From Ascaris suum (taxonomy: Eukaryota > Nematoda > Chromadorea > Rhabditida > Ascarididae): a stretch of DNA of 64,000 bases. Shown here piece by piece: positions 24,627 through 38,382 of this stretch (the stretch's first letter is position 1; the number at the start of each line of letters is the position of its first letter). The translations under genes and the position numbers were made by a program. The DNA lies in the NCBI GenBank assembly GCA_013433145.1, contig CM024183.1, positions 3,190,501-3,254,500 of the forward strand, in the 5' to 3' direction. The notes under the pieces were generated by a model. It worked only from the letters and a program-made list of their open reading frames with translations. It had not been told where the DNA came from and made no database searches.

Positions 24627-25499
24627 ATGTCTGGAACCATAAATACGGACATGATGGTACAACGAGAGCGTAGCAACAGATCGAGATGGAGCAACGATTC
24701 GAGCAGACAATCCGCCTTAACGCTCTCGAATATCACTCCACAAAACTGCAGTGCTCGATCCTTAACAGATATGCGCAAATTTAAAAAATCGTCGAATGAT
24801 AACTCAACGAGTGTAAGTTGAGAGATTCGTTCTAAACGATTTCAACAGGGAGATTAGAAGCTCTATTTGTGCATAGCTTTATATATTTTACTTTGATAAA
24901 TATGATCAATGAAGAGTTTTTACTAATATAAATAGAAAACATTCAAAATTCATATTATTTCTTTTCGATATTGAAATTTTTTATATTTTCTTCCGATTGT
25001 TTCAATAATAATTACACCTCACTATGAATATAGTAATAAATTGTTAAGTTTGATAAGTTTGAGCGATGAACTAACTCTTCGATATGCGAGGAAGTACGCT
25101 GCGAAGAATCTCGACAATATTCGCTATTACAATTGGGAGGGCACAACATTTTTATTCGCGGTAAAACAAACGGTCCACATCTTCTGAATATTGAAGCGTA
25201 CCAACATTACGCTTGTATAATTCAAATTCTTTATATCTATTAGAGTGGTTTAATTTCAGAGTAGTGCATCAGAATCCACTTCGAGTGGATCAGAACCTGG
25301 ACCATCGCAAAATTCCAACTCATCGAACCTCAGAAAATACGACGTTGAACCGAATACTCCAATTGCAATCGCCTCATTGATAGTACCATCGGCAGAACGA
25401 ATCAAACCTTCCAAGGAATACTCCAATATCTCTTCATTGTTTGTCGAACCACAAAAAGTTGTATTCACTACAAAAGGAGGACGATCAAGGTACATTTAA
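24627..25499 (+). CDS. Small serine-rich protein, unidentified, two exons
   Basis: Exon 1 (24627-24812) starts at an ATG and ends at a strong donor, AGT/GTAAGT. Exon 2 starts at 25260 after TTTCAG. The phase matches exactly, and the joined frame stays open to TAA at 25497-25499 (141 residues). A donor-like AAG/GTACAT at 25489/25490 would allow continuation, but I found no convincing next exon. The first 100 residues are rich in Ser, Asn and Thr and look disordered. The C-terminal part (SLFVEPQKVVFTTKGG) is more ordered and faintly recalls the first strand of a PAS domain, too weak for a call. It lies about 90 bp after the LINE end, so the promoter may lie in or next to element DNA. Splice signals and phase argue for a real gene. 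Confidence 0.45.
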
Positions 25500-28488
25500 T
25501 CGTGGTTACAAGTTTTAAACGCAATGAAAAATTACTAGCAATCTCGGACTAGAGAGTGTTCAAATCGCTATTTTGCTACTTGAATTCTCATGAACTAGGA
25601 TGAGGAAGGGAAATCGGGATGTGTCAGACTTAATTCATTTTTTGCCAACTTCGAGTACCTGCAACAAGATGAGTAGAAAACACTAAAATTTATATGCATC
25701 GGAGAGCAATATTTATTCTGTCGTTTATTTTATTACCTCTAGAATTATGGCCCGTAAAATGGAATATAGTTGCTAGAAAGCAGGTTATATGTTGAACTAA
25801 CTAAATGGATGATACTCTATTCGTTTTCTTTCCCATCTCAGAATGGGCAGTAAGAGATATAACCAGATCTTGCTCTTGAATTTCACCGAAAAGTTTGCAC
25901 TTATTTTAACAATCTTGTTTCCCGTCACATATCCATTTAAAAATCAGATATACAAAAACAGATATTGTAGCTGAAAAAAAAATGTCGCTTGAAAATTTGT
26001 CAGAATCGAGTTCGTTAATGAAGTAAAATTGCAGTCATATATTAATCAACGAGTCGAATGTGCGTCTAGCCATCAAAGTCCGATGCAGTAATAATAAATT
26101 TTTTCGCGTGAATCCCGTTTATGTGTTTCTTGATTCAGGCACTATGAATGAACTTGAAGTACGTTCCTTGGATTATCGTATTATGGAATATCAGCCTATA
26201 GCGCTTCTTTGAAATTAGGAAAAGCTAATGTAATCCAAAAAGTGGCGAAACGAGATAGGAGAGTTCGTACAACATGCGCTTTTATGATTTCTATACTCCA
26301 CCAACCGGTTGTACAGATTATAGGCGAAAAAAAAAACTTTATGCACAACAATGACTTCGGAATTGATTAAGCAAATTCATTACACATGATTCATTTCTTG
26401 AGAGCTCGGTCGGCGCAAAACATTTGCACAATTGCTAGCACCATTAGATATCTCTATATTGTTTTCACGACTTGTGGATAAATATGAAGTACACTATAGG
26501 AGGTCATTGTAAGCTAAAAGCGACATGTTGTCTCGAAAGTGCTCGAACTGAAACAACCGAACAGACAGACAGACAGACAGACAAACGGATATGCGAGCAT
26601 AGGGGCGGACTGAAAAGATGTCATCTCGCTGCGTTTTTGTGGATTAAATTTGCAAGAAAAAAATCAGGAAGAACGTTAGCTTATCAGCAAAACATGTCGG
26701 AGAAGAAACCCTCAAAATCATACGTCATCGTTTGCACTTATCAACGATGAAGTTCTAAGAATGCCGAAAGTTATAAGTCGTATATGTTTACGACATTCCG
26801 CTCTATATAGCAAGGTGAAATTCAGACAATAAGATGAATTCAAGCTGTCATGCTTACCTAACTGCATACCCTCAAAACTTAGTCTTAGCTGCCCTGTATT
26901 ATCTTCCACACCCAAAACTCGAGCTCAAGTCTTCGTCTGACAAACTCATCCCCTCACCTGAAGTTCTCCATTAATAAGTTCCTTCCAGTTACGCATAGAG
27001 GCAAAACATATTTGCAACGGCGATCATCTCTCTGATCGACTTCGGTGTAGATATCAAGCCAAAATCACGCGTGTTAGAAGCAGCAGCTTCAACCGTTCGG
27101 CTACTCGAGCACACATGCTTCTCTTAGTGGTTACTTACTAGACCGTCCATATTACAGGTGCTAAGACTGCCAGGTGGTGAGGCAGGTATCGACCAGCTAT
27201 TGCTTTGTTATGTGGTCGCCAAAGATGACGACAATGACTTGAAGGCACTGTTCACTTTGGCCACGAAACTCCAGTGGATTGCAATAACGATTGCAACGAA
27301 GAAATAGCCCAGCGGTTACTTGGATAACACATCATATAGCACGTGCAAATTTCCACACCTCCAATTATGTCAGACCGTTGCAAAGTTGCAAAAACACACC
27401 TGTCCCCTTGTAACTATTGCATAGAATAAACTTTTCATTACATTATTTCAGCGTGAATTCCAGCGTACGTGATCAACACAATCATTTCTCTTTTATCTAC
27501 CATAATTATCGCAACGTCGCGTAAATATAAAATCGGCATTTAAAAAACACGTGAAAGAAGCGAAAAGCTATCGGGTGATCACTACAGCCAAAAGAGTTAA
27601 TAAATTTTACTGACAGAGGGATTTAAAACGAAGGGAATTCTTTGTTGAAATACACAGCGAAATTACTCGTTTAAAAGCGAAATGTCTCACATATCAGTTG
27701 GCATAATATTTCTTAATCACGTTAGAGAAATGCCCCAAATTGATTGGATTGAGAGAGATTCCAAAAGATTTTTGAAAGAATTCAATTTTTCGAAAAGTTG
27801 GGGTTTTTTTTCTCAAGTCATCAAGCGGATTGGGAAACTTTTAACACCAATAATGAAAGAGAAAAAAGAAATCTTTTTTGGCTTCGAAGGACGGAAATAA
27901 AACGACGGAAAGCCTTCAATTTCGCAATATTTGGTGTTTAGGAATTGCTTGATTAGACACGTCTTCTGGATTATTTTCATATTTGAACCGACCCGTATTA
28001 ATGTGACAGCATGTCTGGTGCATATGCAAGAATAGCAGAAACGATCCCCGAAAACGACTATAAGCTATAGCCGGATTCCAGCGGCTCAAAAATATATAAC
28101 ATCACCTCGATGGGGATCGAAATGTCACTACAACTGAAAAATTTTCTCAACATAGAAAGGTTTCGCATTATAACGATAAATTTCGATTAAGAACAAACGA
28201 AAGACAAAAATAAATAAACAAATAAATAAATAAGTAAACAGAAAGCAACAATTCTATATCTTTATGTGAGAGCAAGCGATGAAGCATCCTTCCACAACAA
28301 CAATCAAAATAACGTTTATATTAATCAAGGTGGTGTGTCGTATTTTCTCTTGTGTTCATTGAACGCCGCAAAAATCAGGTACATACCACCGGCCCACAGA
28401 TTTGAATAAGATTTGCTGGAGAAAATAGTTAAGATGTTTTAGCTTTTTAATTCGCACTAGGCATTTTGTCTTTCTGTTTGTTGATTAG

Positions 28489-28695
28489 CCCTGGGCTTAT
28501 ATCTCTCGTAATCTTCCAGAACTCACCAAGAAAGAGAGAGAAGCGAGAAAGAAAGCAGAACTCATGCAATCCGCAAATCCCAAAACAAGCATGTCAACGC
28601 AAGAAGTTAGATGGCGAGGAGGGAAGAAAAGGAGGAATCGGGGCGCGTTTTTGAGCGAAATTAATGAAGGGAGCGTGTATTCAAACGAATCCTGA
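28489..28695 (+). CDS. Possible terminal exon of an unidentified gene
   Basis: After a TTGATTAG acceptor, the plus frame reads PWAYISRNLPELTKKEREAR, then KKAELMQSANPKTSMSTQ, and a basic stretch, ending in TGA at 28693-28695. Composition (helical, charged, Lys/Glu/Arg-rich) looks like real protein. It could be a distant last exon of the serine-rich gene at 24627, but the phase there (two bases left over at the optional donor) would select a different frame. I do not recognise the family. Chance coding is possible. Confidence 0.25.
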   Translation, partial: PWAYISRNLPELTKKEREARKKAELMQSANPKTSMSTQEVRWRGGKKRRNRGAFLSEINEGSVYSNES

Positions 28696-29892
28696 TTGGT
28701 CGCCCTCAACATTTTCTTAATCCCGAAACGCACTGTCAATTTGATGGAACTGTGCCAGACGAGGGGTGGAAACGCTCGTTCGAGAAGGAGAGGGCTCACA
28801 GCGTTCGCAACAATCCAGAATGGATGCACCTTCGATAAGATTATAGAACGAGGAATTACTAATATGAACTCCGCTTTTTTTCGAAACTCTCCATTTTTAT
28901 ATGCTTTACATACCACCAAAACATCCGTTAGATCCCCTTTAGACAACAGATAAGTGCTCCAGTTAACGATGCAAAATCCAAGTGCACCTATGCCATGTTC
29001 TAACGATTTGTCAAAATAGAATACTCTCTTACTGCCTTTTAACACATTTGAAAGATCCAGCCTTCCTCATAAAGTAGTTCCACAGTACCATAAAGCATTT
29101 GGAGGCCTACAACATCAAAAACTTGGACTTCTTGAACAATCGAGCTTTATAGCATGCAAAATTATGGCCCACGTCATATGGCGAATTTTTGGATTGAGAA
29201 TCAGAAGTGCGAACACCTCTAACTTTTTGTTTACCATTCATTACTCAAACATGGCGCGCAAACAGCATCAAACAACGTGAATCCTCACTTCATATTTTAA
29301 GTCCATTCCACACTTCACAATATGACTAAAAGCTTTCGAAGCAATCAGCAAATTCAACGACACGCTATGTGGTAATGGGCTAAAATATTAGCTTATTTGG
29401 AGTTGAATTAAGTTATATAATGGCCTAAGCTTGGCCCTCATGGAGCGATATAGAGGCTAACACATTCTTCAGTAACTGAAGACCAACCGGAAATGACAGT
29501 GCGGATTACAGTACGTAACCAAGCAATACATTGAGCATGCCGCTAATATTGAAATCATTGTTTGAAGAGAGAAAGATATCACGATAGAGATGGTATCTCC
29601 TTGAAAGAAGCAATATTTACATAAAATCATACTATCAGGATTGGATCGGCATGACATTTCGCACTTTTTGAGAACTTCACTGCTGAATCATAATGAAGTG
29701 CTGACGAAATACCATTCTGCAACATTTGTCGATGTTTCGCCGATATTAAGTGCACACAAATTTCCATTCTACTTTACTCAGCTCCACAGAGGTTTCCAAT
29801 ATTCCTTTAATTATAATCACTGTTTTCAAATACGAACATAAACCAGAACAGTTCACAGTTCACCGGAAAATGTATGTATCCAACATGCAGTC

Positions 29893-29895
<3 letters not shown>

Positions 29896-29976
<81 letters not shown>
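29896..29976. repeat. (AT)n microsatellite
   Basis: About 80 bp of alternating A/T in the gap downstream of NDUFAF5. Open frames through it are artefacts. Confidence 0.97.
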
Positions 29977-29982
<6 letters not shown>

Positions 29983-30171
29983 CGATAAAGCGCAAGCCAG
30001 CTTCGGAGACATCATGCTCCGCTTAGCAGTTTTCAAATCGGCTAATAACAACAAGGCATACGTGATAGAAGACCGCTTCATTAGTGAATCTTCAAACTAC
30101 GTATAATAGAAGCAACGTTAGAGACAAACCCTAGGCAAGTGACTGACTAATCCAGCCAACTTCCCAAATGA

Positions 30172-33100
30172 TCATTTTTCGGACGTTGGCAGTGGCTGTT
30201 TTCCTTCAATGATTTTTGAGAGATCTTTGAATGAGACATTCTGCGACCCTCGCTTCGCAGGTTTCGGCATCAGAGGACCTGGTCGCCAACCTATGAACGA
30301 TATTACTTGGAACGTAGCCGGATAGGCACCATTTTCCCGTCCAAACATTGCCCTGCAAACTATTCTAAATACGACTTTTGGACAATTATGCAACTAAATA
30401 AAACTTCAAAAATTGAATTAATACGACTTCATTAACACCGAGGACCGTAAGAAAAACTTTCAATGCCAAAAAGCATGATAAAAGTTCGTCATTAAAAAAG
30501 AAGCCGAGGAAGACAATATGAAAAGCTAATGGCAAGAATTAATGAGATGAACAAACTATAGACTTGAACCTAGATAACTGACATGTGCACTAAGCACTTT
30601 GAAAAGACAAGAAAAGAGGGAGCATTAGATGGGGGTAAACGAGATCGAGAAGAAGGAGATGAACCTGAGCTATCAAAAATATGGCTCAATTCAGAGAAGC
30701 AACTGCCAGCATCAAAAATTTCAAAGAAATTCCCATTGTTCATGTCAGAAGGACGTGTATATACCGAAGAGAGAGTGTTTCACTTCCTTCAAGTCGAACA
30801 ATACCCAACGGTCTCGTAATTATAAACAAACAAAATGCCCTCTCGTGATTTCCAGCAAAATACATAGTTTTCTCTGGGTGCGAAAAATTATGAAGAAGGT
30901 CATCCATCCGTTCTCACCGCTTCAAAAATTCGGCAATTGCCATATTTCATTCCACAATCCCTATATCTGGCATTTCTAAATATAAATCGGCATTGCCTGA
31001 AATACTCTAATGGTGTTATCTAGTCATTAAGCGTGTAAACATATTTCAACTACTAACCTATAAATCGAATCGGCTGCAATGAGCACCTCTCGTCGAAGAT
31101 GAGGTGAACGATTGTTTGTGGCATTCGACTCGCTCATGCACTGTAGATCGTATAATAAAGCGAACATATTCGGATAGCCAACCTGAATTGCCACTCATAT
31201 CAATCCAAACTCCAGGGTTAGTACTCATTTCACGGGACATTTCTGCAATGAAGGTTTGGTTTTGTGCAATGAGCAATGCTCACAAGATTTATTCAGAAAC
31301 GCACTGGAACTGGCGTATACTGCGGAAACTTCCCAAATTGCAAATGTGCACACAACTGTCCCCCACCTTTACGAACGGTTTTCAACCAAGTCAATGAGTG
31401 TAAACAAGATACAATTAAATTCAGTACAAGTTTCACTCGTCGCATACTGAAAGAGGGGCCTAAAATTGAAATATTTGTCTCAGCAAAAAAAACAGATAAC
31501 TTAAAAGAAGCTATCGTATCATCCTGAAAGCAGTCAGCAATGCCACCCGTGTAAGCTACATAAACGAATTTGTGCCCCTCATTCTTAGCACATTTCCCGC
31601 AGCATGAAAACTCTTGTGGCACTATAATGCATTTATGCCCCTTCTTCGAGTTCCACATAAAGACCTTGTAACTCCTTTTCGAGCCCCAGACTCACGTAAG
31701 CCCCGCACAAGCATGAGTCCTGTAGCCCTAGCGCATTAGGGAACACACGTCAATCTTCTTTAACCTTATTCGTTCCCTTCTTTGTTCCATCACCATTCTC
31801 ATCTTCACTTGATTGTTCGACTGTTTTTGACTAATGCAGGTTATTAATAGTGGATTTCCCTTCAATCTTTCCAGAAATGATCGATTAGCGATTTTGGTTC
31901 TTTGGGTAGTCAATGAATAGTGATCTATACCTATCCGGAAGCTCTCAAGGCAGCAAACCACAAGCAAAGAGTCCAGGTCGAGGATAGGCTAACGTTGGCC
32001 CTTATCTTCCCACTGCTATAACAGCAATCAATATATATTAACTTCGTTCAAGAGCTTCGTCGTCCTAAGAAAAGCTCCAGTAAAATACCTTCCCTTTCTG
32101 GGTACTTAACTCGTCCCATCGACTGACGTTAGTGACATATCTAGAGAAAGGAAAAGCTCGATAACAGCCGCGACGGAAGAAGGGGCAAGTTTACTCGGGA
32201 ACATTTCCCTCATTTTTCCATAATTTATTGATAGGTATTGCAATTTAGACTGACGGAGGAAAGAACCTGCATTGTAAGTGGATATAAAATCTGTAAATTA
32301 CACAACGCCGGAGTATCCGACTGCTGAAGGGGGAAAGAAAGCGTGTCGATAGCTATGTGAATGTTTAAACTCCAACCTCAATCTCGTCCGTATCAAGTGT
32401 AATCATATCGAATCCAGCACGATTCATCAGTCCGCCGATATCTTGTGGTTTAATAAAAGGTGAAATATGTGCTCCTATGCCACCCAAGCGTTCACTTTCT
32501 GCGAGCTGCAACGAAACACGTAGCTCGTACAACGTCTCCCCGGCAAGCACAGCACCGATCATAGCTGCATCTGGTCGAAGAATCGAATAACATCGAGCAA
32601 ACCTTCAAAATATGCACATTCTGTTTAGAGATCACACCAGCATTTAGTACTCTTTGCAAACTTTATGTGGTAGAAAACCTCACTGAAGAACGGGTTCTAA
32701 AATTTTCGTTTGGAAGAGGTCAATTCGTTGCTTTCCTAATCCCCCGACCTCTCTTTCCTTGACCATCGAATGTCGACAACGGTTGCCTAAAAATGACTTC
32801 CACTGTGTACCGCGAGTTGATCGCTCTTTCAATGATTTCAGCCAGCCTTCGATGGTGCCATTCATATGCACTCCGTGAAGTTTTTAGTTAAGTACCATCA
32901 TATTTAGAGACAAAGAGACATCAAACAAAAAATTGCAACAATGCAACGAAGTATTTTCAGCCTGCTGGTCCCCTTTTGTGGACGGCTAACATTTCTGTTC
33001 AATTTTTTCCATCCCCCCCCCCCCCCTTGAATTATATCAATCTTAAAATCTTGCTAGTCATTCCCACGAAAGCTCATAAATGAAATACACAGTCAAAACA

Positions 33101-36100
33101 TATAGGCGAATAGATATCGCCGCGTTCTCCTTTGCTCCCCTGTTTGGTTCGAATGCTCCCCACCCCTTCCCAGTTGTTACTCTCATCAGCTGACCGGCGT
33201 CATCTGTTTGGAATAACCTGGAAACATAAAAATTACAAAAAGGTGAAAGATATCGATTACAGCGCGAAAAATATATCCATCGCCAATAAATGATAAAAAT
33301 AAGCGAATGATTCTCATTCCTTTTCGGTGCCTTATAACGTTCCAACCTGCCAATAGATGGCTTTTTTACCTACAGTTAAAAGAAAGCAACATGTGCAAAC
33401 ATCTCTAAGACCCGACTATTTGAAGCTGGTTAATTCATGCAAAGAATCGCAGATCAACAATCTTGAGAACTCTATCGGTGGATGCTCTAATCACAGATTG
33501 ATCGGTGATCAAAAGATGAAGTTAAAATATGCAGCAGCTGAAATGTTTGGAACGACTGAATTTTACGCGATGTCCATATATGTGAAATCGAAGTAGAGAT
33601 ATCGACTTGGCAAAAGAAATGCGGATTTTAAAGAAAGGATCTCTTAAGTAGCTAGCGTCACGAGAAAAAATTAAATGAATTTTTGAGCTTTTCAGCGAAA
33701 TCCCACTTGAATAAAGCAGAACTTTTGAAATCAAAAGAAGGTAAGACGGCTAAGCTCTAAGCCAAGTGCTATAGCTAAGCCATGGCTTCAAAAAGAAGAA
33801 GGAATGGCTCTCTCGGCCTTGTATTGGCTATGGCTTGGCACGTAGATATTGCCGATCACGCTCTCCCTTCGAAATCTTTCATTTCAATCCTCGAAAATGC
33901 TCTCCACTAATCATGGAAAGCGCAAATCTTTAGACCATCAATTTCTTTAGAAAGCAAGTAGAAGAAAAAACAATCAAGACGAAGAGAAGATTACCATTGC
34001 GGTAGTTTGTTGATCCAATGTGCACTGAGACTTGAAACAATTAAATCGGCACATTGATCCCTAAACGGTACCAACTCCTCGTCGGCAATAATCCTCAGCG
34101 TCGGCACTTCACTATCGCTCGCCGATTTACTCCGTCGAACTAAACCCTCACTCATATCACACTGGATCAATACGCCAACGTTCTCCTGAAAAGAACTTGA
34201 ATGCAGCAATCCAATTTCATAAATTATTAGTCGAGAGATCCAACACTGAGGTCTTAAAGTGGTGTCCACGAAATCCATAACATCTAACTAAGGAAAGGCT
34301 TTTAGTTATTACAAACAAAGCGATAAGAAATCAAATACATTTGGAGCACATCCTTCCCAATCAACTGTACTTCCTTTTTCACAGATAACTTCAGACTTAA
34401 CAACATTAGCGACATTGGTTTCCCTTTTCAATTTTTGCATTTTCCTTTCATCATTTTATTTATCCACGCATGTGTACATTCACATATATAAATTTAATAT
34501 GTATATATGAAAGCAAAGAAAAGAGACCGAAAAGAAATATCGCCTGCTGTGTAGTAACCATTTGTTGTGCTACACTCCCCCCCCCCCCCCAGACAAAAAA
34601 GTGATGAGGTAGGATCCACAACCACACAAACCCTATCAACCATACCTTTGAAATACGGAAAACAAAACGCCACGGTCCATTAACTAACCCCAACCTCCCC
34701 ACTGCAATTTAACCGAAACGTCAATCCATTATAAATTGGCGTAAAAGAATTGAAAATGAAATGGACAACTCAAATGAATTAAGCGCTCTACCAAGCATCC
34801 CTCCATCGTCCTCATCAAATGCTGCAGCACATGAAAATAATAATAATTCTTGCATATATACCTTGATGATATTCGGTGCAATATGTCCGCCACCACAACC
34901 CAAGTCGATGCACACCTCGTTGTATTTTGTTAAGTCGAAAATCTTATCCGCCACTCTATATCCTATCTCATCCTGAAACAAGTCTGTTCTGAGGCACCCC
35001 AATATCATCACGATTTCTAACCCACAATAAACAACTGAAAACATTTAAAGGACCAAGGAAAGAGGGAGAAGGAAGGGACTGAGCTCGAGCTATTACAACC
35101 TTTCCACCTCTAAACCGTGTTTAGCAATATCAAGCATAAAACGTTCATATATAACTTCCATCTCAAATTTGCGTTTTCAAAACAAAAGAAAAAATTATAA
35201 AATTCGGCCTCCGAATTTGCCTCCGAATTTCTAAAGTTCAAATTTTTTTAGTAAGTTTCATTAAAGTCATTGAAATTTCCTTTGATTTCCCCTCAAACAT
35301 CAGGTTTCTTTCATCAATCGCCTAGTTTCTGTGTCAGCCGGATGGAAACCACTTCAGCAATTAAAATATGGAAAGCAATTCGCATCTTCGAGATGATCAT
35401 TTGCATATGAGTACCGAACTCCTAATAAAACAACAACGAGAACAATAATCGTTGAATGAAGCGAAAAATGAAATCAAATCACAATTTATGCTAACACTCG
35501 ACCTCCTAACAGAATTCACTACGACTTTACTATTACACTACTTATTTATCACTGATTTTTTAAATTATCATTAAGAAAGCTTTGGGAAACCTCCGGAAAG
35601 GAATCGAGTGTTCGCTTCCGGTCAGGTAAAGACGCTATAGAAATGGGAACTGTAAAAGTATAAAGTCTCTATAAATCTTAGTAAATAGTAAAATAATAGC
35701 GCACCGATATGTGAGTCTTTTACCTACCATTTCTACGAGATATCTTTTCGGTTATCGAGAATTCGACAATTGTCACTGTATTGAACCATAAAACACCTAT
35801 AACGGTTTCATCGTGGAGGGGTGACCTTACGAGTATTCCCGAATGCAACTCTCATCGGTAGACGGATTGAATACCGTGTCTTTCTAATAGTGAAGACCAT
35901 CCCACCTCCCGTCCTTTGGACACGTTTAAAGGTTAGTCGTATCACTAACTGCCAATCAACTACACCATTATCCTACTGTCCCACCACGTCCGATATATAA
36001 GACCTCGAATCCGCTAATCCTGGAATACTGCCAAAGAACTCGTTTACCGATCATAACATAAATATTAAATTCTCACCTTCACGTATTGACAAACATCATA

Positions 36101-36346
36101 GTGCTCGCTTGTTGCCGCCCAGTTTCGTTGTCGTCTCTTCGTTTCACGATCGAAAACCATTACATGTTCCGGGATGGTGCTCTGCGAACGGGTCGGATTC
36201 AGAAGGCATGGGTGCCGAGTAACAGCAATCCATCGCAAAGTTCCACAATTCGAAGCAGAAGACGAGGAAATGCTCAGATGGGAAAGACATTCGTTCTCGA
36301 TGGAACATCGCAATAGCGATCCAGCAAATCGAACGACACCTAGCAT
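30172..36346 (-). CDS. NDUFAF5: NDUFAF5, complex I assembly arginine hydroxylase/methyltransferase-fold protein, complete
   Basis: NDUFAF5 acts in the mitochondrial matrix early in complex I assembly and hydroxylates an arginine of NDUFS7. Minus-strand exons are 36077-36346, 34862-34972, 33995-34185, 32377-32602, 31058-31182 and 30172-30352. Phases join to 367 residues plus TGA (human 345). The N-terminus is longer and basic, fitting a mitochondrial presequence. [15 protein letters not shown] matches the conserved family start. [11 protein letters not shown] (residues about 111-121) is the S-adenosylmethionine-binding motif I. ADEELVPF and [16 protein letters not shown] follow, then [29 protein letters not shown] and [32 protein letters not shown] begins exon 5. 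The end has [13 protein letters not shown] and [12 protein letters not shown]. Introns hold only unrelated shadow frames. Identification is firm. Confidence 0.95.
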
Positions 36347-38382
36347 TGTGCCGCAACCACCTGATCATGCAAACGTTTAAATATCATGCAAAAGCTCATG
36401 TCCAGTAGCCATCAAACAAACTGCACGACCCTCTTAACAGCATGTTCTTTCCCACCAGGAAGGGCAAGGAAAAGATGCCCGGGTGAATTTCAGAAAGCTA
36501 TGTTAAGAAAACCTTGAAGAGGTAGTAAAAGCGCATTTCCCAAATCAGTGCCAAACATAACCACGGCGCTTTCCGCTTTCCTCAGATCTAGTCGAAACAT
36601 TTTACAGGCTGGACGCATCGCGCTCAACACTCAATGAATAAAAAGATGCTTTTTTGAGGATATGGAAAGTACGGCTATGACAGCCGCACACATTATGAGA
36701 GTGCAGCTACTAAACGGAAGCTGTGTGGGCTATATTGGACCTCGCTGCGTCCCCCCAGGAAACATTCCAGCGGTGAAATTATACTAAGGAAAAAGGTTTC
36801 TCACTTCCTAATAATATAATGCTATAAATATTGCAGACTTCTGATATTATGATAAAGATCGCAAAGTCTCCACAGTACTAGCGCAAATTGGAAGAACCAT
36901 TAAACTGCCAATGGCTAATCAACACAATCATTAACTTTATTTAGATCAATCAAAAAAAAGAAAATAGGAAGCGAAGGATTTTGTTTCAATCCGGACTCGA
37001 TTCCGGTCACGACCGGAAATGGATTCAACTTAGATCCAACAAAAAGCAGACGACAATTAACAACGATTGAATTATTCTCAATGACTTTACTAGTCCGATA
37101 TGTGTAAGATGGATCGAACATAAAACACATCAGTATGAGCATACCGTAATTGACGAATGAAAAATGACCCATGGGGTTCTCGTGCACTCAACAAAGATAT
37201 ACAACTAGAGAAGATGATTTCTCTCAAAATTGCTTTTATTTTCACTACAAAAAAAAGATTTATCACGTTGACCTTGCCCGATTACCTGGATGCAATTACT
37301 CTCAAACACCTCATAACCCCGAAATGACTCGGCTTTCTGACCTTTTTGCTAACATAGGTTTCCATGTCTCCTTTCCTTAAATAGGCTCACTGAGTCCCTG
37401 ATCTCAACAGCTTTCCATCCTTGTGAAACCCGTCGAATTTATTCACTCTATACTTAAGAATTGATTTATATAGTTGCTCAACATTTATGTATTCAATTGG
37501 TGCTAAAGGCCACAATAACACAAGATCGGGACAATACAATAAAACAAGCAGCAATTTGACTATATTGTAATGACCAGTAATTGATAATTAAAAAGACCGA
37601 TCAATAACTCAAGTACCCAGATGGAAGTTAGAAACTGTCATCCATCCCCTCTCCTCCTTTTTTGTACAGTTTATCGAACGGAAGGGGTTTGAGCATGAAA
37701 AAAAAAGAACTACAACCACATCCTCGCATCTTTTGATTCTTGTATTATTGAATCGCTATGCTGCAAACCCAAACCTTTGAAGTAACTGACAGCCGAAATA
37801 TTACCACCCATGCCCATTACGCTAGCGTGCATATCCTCACGGCTCGATGCCTGTTTAAACGGATATAAGTGCCCAATAACTTCAAAATCAAACAACGCAT
37901 ACATAAGAAAAACAAACTTTTGAGAGAATCACCTCAAAAATAAAACGGACAGAGCACAAAAGTTAAAATATAACCCCAGAAGAAGAAACCATTCTAAGAT
38001 GGAGTAAAGCAAAGGAAGAAAAAAGGGACAACGAACTTATAATTTCTTATCCATCAAATGAAATCGGCGAGCATGGGACCATAAATGAGAAAGATCTTTA
38101 AACGACAAAAAACCACTTCTGATATGATAGGGAAGAGAGTTCAGCGGAGATAACAAACATCAACGACATAGACACTGAACATTTACATCAAAACATCCCC
38201 TCAGGCGGGCAATTTTGGCTTTCTATGAAGCCTTTCAAAAACAACGGATGCAGTGAAGACATAGGTTTACGATAACGAAATACCTCAACCGGTTAAAGCA
38301 ACAGGATAATACAGATTTATCGACATACTTCTCAACTAAAATCCCCGAACAAAGATCCCACGAAATCGAGACACCTCATCAG
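36347..38382. other. Gap between NDUFAF5 and ALG3
   Basis: About 2 kb between the NDUFAF5 start and the ALG3 stop, both on minus. It probably holds the NDUFAF5 promoter. One minus-strand frame (37710-37858) opens after an AAACAG acceptor with SSREDMHASVMGMGGNIS and ends in TAG, but it has no partner exon and no family match, so it is not called. Confidence 0.5.

Larger units (their letters stand above)
25500..30171. other. Mostly noncoding stretch with one or two exon-like frames
   Basis: I see no recognisable gene. An (ACAG)n run lies at 26561-26583 and an (AT)n tract at 29896-29976. A plus-strand exon-like frame at 28489-28695 is listed separately. A second one, starting after TTACAG near 27160 and ending at a TAG near 27308, reads VLRLPGGEAGIDQLLLCYVV and is too isolated to support. 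The 182-residue minus frame at 28497-29045 looks like a shadow. Confidence 0.45.

Noticed and set aside
27160..27308. Plus-strand exon-like frame VLRLPGGEAGIDQLLLCYVV...
   Set aside because: It is isolated, with no matching upstream exon phase and no recognised family.
28497..29045. 182-residue minus-strand frame, among the longest in the window
   Set aside because: Composition is unlike a real domain protein and it has no splice context. The plus strand here looks more coding.
37710..37858. Minus-strand frame after an AAACAG acceptor, between NDUFAF5 and ALG3
   Set aside because: It is a single 46-residue frame with no partner exon, no start and no family match. It could be the 3' exon of an unseen gene.
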